A stretch of DNA of 48,838 nucleotides from assembly GCA_030428785.1 (NCBI GenBank), contig JAUIEF010000019.1:1-48838 (forward strand). The letters are read 5' to 3'. The stretch's first letter is position 1. The number at the start of each line of letters is the position of its first letter. The notes beneath the pieces are model-generated. The model saw only the letters and a program-made list of their open reading frames with translations, had not been told where the DNA came from and did no database searches. Below are positions 45,491 to 48,838 of this stretch, in pieces. Source of the stretch: a bacterium (GTDB lineage Bacteria > Planctomycetota > B15-G4). The translations under genes and the position numbers were made by a program.

Positions 45491-46521
45491 ACACCGACCT
45501 GATCTTCGGCATCGTCGCGAACCTCGCGAAGATCATCATCCTCACGCACACCGTGCTCATCCTGGCGATGTACATGCCGTGGGTGGAGCGCAAGGTGTCC
45601 GCCTGGATCCAGGACCGCGTCGGGCCGAACCGCGTGGGCTACGCGGGCCTGCTGCAGCCCATCGCCGACACGTTCAAGTTCATCTTCAAGGAGGACGTGG
45701 TCCCGGGGCACGTGGACAAGGTGCTCTACGTGCTGTCGCCGTGTCTCGCGGTGATCCCCTCGCTGTTCATCCTCGCGGTCATCCCGTTCGGACCGTCCGT
45801 CGAGGTCATGGGGCGCACGGTCGACCTCGTCATCGCCGACCTGGGCGTGGGCATCCTCTTCGTCTTCGCGTTCAGCAGCCTCGCGGTCTACGGCATCACC
45901 TTCGCGGGCTGGGCGAGCAACTCGAAGTACCCGCTGCTCGGCGGCGTGCGCAGCTCGGCGCAGATGATCAGCTACGAGATCTGCCTCGGGCTGTCGGTCG
46001 TCGGCATCTTCATGGGCGCCGAGTCGCTGCGCCTGCTCGACGTCGTGAACCAGCAGATCGACGGCACGTGGAACATCTTCACGCAGCCGATCGGCTTCCT
46101 GGTCTTCGTCATCGCGGCCTTCGCCGAGACGAACCGCCTTCCGTTCGACCTGCCGGAGGCCGAGACCGAGCTCGTCGCCGGGTATCACACCGAGTACAGC
46201 AGCATCAAGTTCACGATGTTCTTCGCGGGCGAGTACGCGGCGATGTTCGTCTTCGCGGCGCTCGTCACCGTGCTCTTCCTCGGCGGGTGGGACCTGCCCT
46301 TCATGGACAGCGGCACCTTCGCCGCGATGGGCAACTGGGGCGCGCTGCTCGGCTTCGGCGTGTTCCTCTTCAAGTCCTTCCTGTTCCTGCTCTTCTACGT
46401 CTGGGTCCGGTTCACGCTGCCGCGCTTCCGGTTCGACCAGCTCATGCACCTGGGCTGGAAGGTCCTGCTGCCGCTCGGCCTGGCGAACATCCTGATCACC
46501 GGTCTCTTCAACCTGCCCTGA
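45487..46521 (+). CDS. nuoH: NADH-quinone oxidoreductase subunit H
   Basis: The 344-residue membrane subunit forms the quinone tunnel entry. It has eight helices and the family blocks ERKVSAWIQDRVGPNRVGYAG, AFAETNRLPFDLPEAETELVAGYHTEYSS and WVRFTLPRFRFDQLMHLGWK. The acidic loop (E-x-N-R-x-P-F-D-x-P-E) is intact. GTG 45487 overlaps the nuoG stop. An 8-base gap separates it from nuoI. Confidence 0.96.
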   Translation: MNTDLIFGIVANLAKIIILTHTVLILAMYMPWVERKVSAWIQDRVGPNRVGYAGLLQPIADTFKFIFKEDVVPGHVDKVLYVLSPCLAVIPSLFILAVIPFGPSVEVMGRTVDLVIADLGVGILFVFAFSSLAVYGITFAGWASNSKYPLLGGVRSSAQMISYEICLGLSVVGIFMGAESLRLLDVVNQQIDGTWNIFTQPIGFLVFVIAAFAETNRLPFDLPEAETELVAGYHTEYSSIKFTMFFAGEYAAMFVFAALVTVLFLGGWDLPFMDSGTFAAMGNWGALLGFGVFLFKSFLFLLFYVWVRFTLPRFRFDQLMHLGWKVLLPLGLANILITGLFNLP

Positions 46522-46529
46522 GGTCCCCG

Positions 46530-47069
46530 ATGGCGAAGGTCGTCGAACGTCGCAAGCTGAACTTCTGGGAAGAGCTCTACCTCCCGGCGATCGCCGAGGG
46601 GCTGGGGCGCACCTTCAAGCAGATGTTCAAGCCGGAGATCACCCTCCAGTACCCCGAGCAGCGCCCGGTCATCGAGGACGACTATCGCGGCGCGCCGGGG
46701 CTCGTGAAGGACGAGGAGGGGCGCGAGAAGTGCGTGTCGTGCCAGCTCTGCGAGTACATCTGCCCGCCCAAGGCGATCGTCATCGTGCCGGGCGAGGCGC
46801 CCGAGGACACCGCGTACGACTACAGCAACATCGAGAAGGCTCCCAAGGAGTTCTACATCGACATGCTGCGGTGCATCTACTGCGGCTACTGCGAGGAGAT
46901 CTGCCCGGAGCAGGCGATCTTCATGACGCGCGAGTACGAGCTCAACGCGGCGACGCGGCAGGAGCTCGTGCACGACAAGCCGCGGCTCTACGAGATCGGC
47001 GGCACGCGCCCCGGCCTCATCAAGAAGTGGAAGCACAAGGACGACGGCCGCGGGGCGGAGGACCACTAG
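46530..47069 (+). CDS. nuoI: NADH-quinone oxidoreductase subunit I (two [4Fe-4S])
   Basis: The 179-residue ferredoxin-like subunit holds clusters N6a and N6b. Both motifs are complete: CVSCQLCEYICP and CIYCGYCEEICPEQAI. The N-terminal amphipathic segment (WEELYLPAIAEGLGRTFKQMF) anchors it to the membrane arm. The C-terminal part is basic (KKWKHKDDGRG). Confidence 0.96.
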   Translation: MAKVVERRKLNFWEELYLPAIAEGLGRTFKQMFKPEITLQYPEQRPVIEDDYRGAPGLVKDEEGREKCVSCQLCEYICPPKAIVIVPGEAPEDTAYDYSNIEKAPKEFYIDMLRCIYCGYCEEICPEQAIFMTREYELNAATRQELVHDKPRLYEIGGTRPGLIKKWKHKDDGRGAEDH

Positions 47070-47082
47070 GGTGGAAGGCGCG

Positions 47083-47562
47083 ATGTTCTACGTGTTCGGC
47101 GCCCTCGCGGTGCTCTGCACGCTCTTCACGATCACGGCGAAGAACCCGGTCTACAGCGCGCTGTGGATGATCGGCTCCTTCGCGGCGACGGCGGCCGTCT
47201 TCGTGCTGCTCGACGCGTTCCTCATCGCCACGGTCGAGGTGCTCGTCTACGCGGGCGCGATCATGGTCCTGTTCCTCTTCGTGATCATGCTCATCAACCT
47301 GCGCGCCGAGGAGCAGCAGGGGCTGCGGCTGTCGCCGTTGGCGATCCTCGCCGCGCTCGTGTTCCTCACGCTGCTGGGCAAGGCCGTGAACGACCTCGGC
47401 CCCGCCGTGCGCAGCCGTCCGAACGACCTGGTCGGCACGCCCGCCGCGCTCGCCGAGTCGATGTTCACCCGCTACGTCGTGCCCTTCGAGGCGGTGTCCA
47501 TGCTGCTGCTGGCCGCCATCCTGGGCACGGTCGTCCTGAGCCGACGGAAGTCCCAGGCATGA
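47083..47562 (+). CDS. nuoJ: NADH-quinone oxidoreductase subunit J
   Basis: The 159-residue membrane subunit has five helices and the family block KNPVYSALWMIGSFAATAAVFVLL followed by ATVEVLVYAGAIMVLFLFVIMLI. ATG 47083 is chosen because GGAAGG (47073-47078) is well placed before it; GTG 47071 would add four residues and has a weaker site. Its stop overlaps nuoK (ATGA). Confidence 0.93.
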   Translation: MFYVFGALAVLCTLFTITAKNPVYSALWMIGSFAATAAVFVLLDAFLIATVEVLVYAGAIMVLFLFVIMLINLRAEEQQGLRLSPLAILAALVFLTLLGKAVNDLGPAVRSRPNDLVGTPAALAESMFTRYVVPFEAVSMLLLAAILGTVVLSRRKSQA

Positions 47563-47885
47563 TCCCGCTCGAGCACTACCTCATCCTGTCCGGCATCCTG
47601 TTCACGCTGGGCCTCGCGGGCGTGATGATGCGCCGCAACGTGATCCTCGTCCTCATGTCGGTCGAGATCATGCTCAATGCGGCCAACGTGGCGCTCGTGG
47701 CCTTCAACAAGCACCTGAAGGTCGTGACGCCCGACGGCGTCGTCGCGCCCGACGGCCAGGTCTTCGTGTTCTTCACCATCGCGGTCGCCGCGGCCGAGGC
47801 CGCCGTGGCGCTCGTCATCGCGATGGCGCTCTTCCGGCGACTCGACACGGTGAACGTGGACGACGTCGCGAACCTCCGCTGGTAG
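47559..47885 (+). CDS. nuoK: NADH-quinone oxidoreductase subunit K
   Basis: The 108-residue three-helix subunit has both conserved membrane glutamates, in VLMSVEIMLNAANVALVAF and VAAAEAAVALVIAMALFRR. An insertion in the loop between the second and third helices (KHLKVVTPDGVVAPDGQ) is a little longer than usual. Confidence 0.96.
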   Translation: MIPLEHYLILSGILFTLGLAGVMMRRNVILVLMSVEIMLNAANVALVAFNKHLKVVTPDGVVAPDGQVFVFFTIAVAAAEAAVALVIAMALFRRLDTVNVDDVANLRW

Positions 47886-47899
47886 CCGAGGGAGACCCC

Positions 47900-48838
47900 G
47901 TGGAACTGTCCGCAACCGGCGCCTGGCTGATCCTCTTCCTGCCGCTGCTGTCCGCGGCCGCGATCGCCTTCGGCCTCCACCGCAACAAGACGCTCAGCAT
48001 GGGCGTCTCGATCGGCGTGGTCTGGACCGGCTTCGCCATCGTCGCCTTCCAGTACCTGCCGGCGCTGCTCGAGCACGGGACGGGCTTCGCCGTCACCGAC
48101 ACGATCCGCTGGATGCAGGCGGGCGACACGACCTTCGAGTACGGCATCCTGCTGGACGGCCTCTCGACGATCATGCTGCTCGTCGTGCTCGGCGTGGGCG
48201 GCCTCATCCACATCTACGCCGTCGGCTACATGCACGGCGACGAGGGCACCTCGCGCTTCTTCGCGTGCCTGTCGCTCTTCATGTTCTCGATGCTCGGCAT
48301 CGTGCTCGCCGACAACTTCTTCCAGATCTTCATCCACTGGGAGATGGTCGGCGTGAGCAGCTACCTGCTCATCGGGTACTACTACCGCAAGCCCTCGGCG
48401 AGCGCGGCGAGCAACAAGGCCTTCCTGACGAACCGCGTCGGCGACTTCGGGTTCATGCTCGGCATCCTGTTCCTGTTCTTCGCGACGAAGACGGCGAACT
48501 TCCGGGAGATGGCCGAGGTCATCGCCACGCCGGGCTTCCTCGAGCAGGCCGCCTTCCAGGTGGGGGGCGCGACGGGCTGGACGCTCACCAACGAGCACTT
48601 CCTCTGGATGGCCGGCGCGCTGACGCTCATGGGCGTCATGGGCAAGTCGGCGCAGTTCCCGCTGCACGTCTGGCTGCCGGACGCGATGGAGGGCCCGACC
48701 CCGGTCTCGGCGCTCATCCACGCGGCCACCATGGTCGCGGCCGGCGTCTTCCTGCTGACCCGCATCTTCTTCATCTACCTGCCCAGCGAGACCGCCATGA
48801 GCATCGTGGCGCACCTGGGCATGTTCACCGCGTTCTTC
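47900..48838 (+). CDS. nuoL: NADH-quinone oxidoreductase subunit L, 3' end cut off by window
   Basis: 313 residues of this antiporter-like, proton-pumping subunit are visible from GTG 47900, which has a GGAG site 8 bases upstream. Family blocks include HIYAVGYMHGDEGTSRFFACLSLFMFSM, the conserved Glu in IHWEMVGVSSYLLIGYYY, TNRVGDFGFMLG and the Lys-containing GKSAQFPLHVWLPDAMEGPTPVSALIHAATMVAAGVFLL. The gene continues past the window; nuoM and nuoN are expected to follow. Confidence 0.95.
   Translation, partial: MELSATGAWLILFLPLLSAAAIAFGLHRNKTLSMGVSIGVVWTGFAIVAFQYLPALLEHGTGFAVTDTIRWMQAGDTTFEYGILLDGLSTIMLLVVLGVGGLIHIYAVGYMHGDEGTSRFFACLSLFMFSMLGIVLADNFFQIFIHWEMVGVSSYLLIGYYYRKPSASAASNKAFLTNRVGDFGFMLGILFLFFATKTANFREMAEVIATPGFLEQAAFQVGGATGWTLTNEHFLWMAGALTLMGVMGKSAQFPLHVWLPDAMEGPTPVSALIHAATMVAAGVFLLTRIFFIYLPSETAMSIVAHLGMFTAFF

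Overview
The window is very GC-rich (roughly 70% or more by eye), densely packed and typical of a Gram-negative-type, respiring bacterium with a large genome. A complete-looking ISC iron-sulfur operon, a nuo complex I operon, a secreted or lipid-anchored sulfatase-fold enzyme, hybrid sensor kinases and an RsbU-type partner-switching module would fit Planctomycetota, Myxococcota or a related lineage. The sequence alone does not settle which. No insertion sequence, prophage, CRISPR array, rRNA or tRNA was seen. Very long open frames on the opposite strand are GC-driven shadows and are left out.

Layout. 1-597: 5' part of a secreted protein (- strand). 769-2432: plsY-gpsA, glycerol-3-phosphate supply and first acylation. 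2510-4453: secreted M61 peptidase with a PDZ domain. 4525-10264 (- strand): iscR-iscS-iscU-iscA-hscB-hscA-iscX-thioesterase, without a ferredoxin gene. 10625-11116: small molybdopterin-domain-like protein. 11150-11500 (- strand): an ArsC/Spx-like thioredoxin-fold protein whose first redox Cys codon is an in-frame TGA followed by a well-formed bacterial SECIS-like hairpin, so a probable selenoprotein. 11623-15480 (- strand): larB-larC-larE (nickel-pincer cofactor synthesis, no larA nearby) plus a secreted DPR-repeat protein. 15563-17101: ALDH7-type aldehyde dehydrogenase. 17246-18865: lipoprotein with an HExxH motif. 19218-21033: OmpR-type response regulator and sensor kinase. 21047-21805: ZIP metal transporter. 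21887-28170 (- strand): Hpt protein, hybrid kinase and three polysaccharide-assembly genes, one of them an unusual fusion ending in a phosphoglycosyl-transferase-like domain that has lost its catalytic Asp-Glu. 28376-30894: STAS, RsbW-like kinase, REC-PP2C phosphatase, STAS. 31031-33517: glycogen phosphorylase. 33864-37651: PerM/AI-2E-type exporter, NCS2-like permease, fdhD. 37811-39232: sulfatase-fold lipoprotein with Thr in place of the formylglycine Cys. 39384 to the end: nuoABCDEFGHIJK and the start of nuoL.

How the parts connect. The ISC operon builds the Fe-S clusters that the nuo operon needs in quantity (NuoB, E, F, G, I). fdhD (sulfuration of formate dehydrogenase molybdenum cofactor), the molybdopterin-domain-like protein and the candidate selenoprotein together suggest a cell that uses molybdenum and selenium enzymes. 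larBCE adds nickel-pincer chemistry. Operons are tight, with many 4-bp ATGA or GTGA stop/start overlaps. Several first genes have a TAnnnT hexamer only 7 to 10 bases before the start codon, which suggests leaderless or nearly leaderless mRNAs. GC-rich hairpins without a T-run sit just after several stop codons.

The strongest item for follow-up is the TGA-containing ArsC-like gene with its SECIS-like hairpin at 11417-11448.
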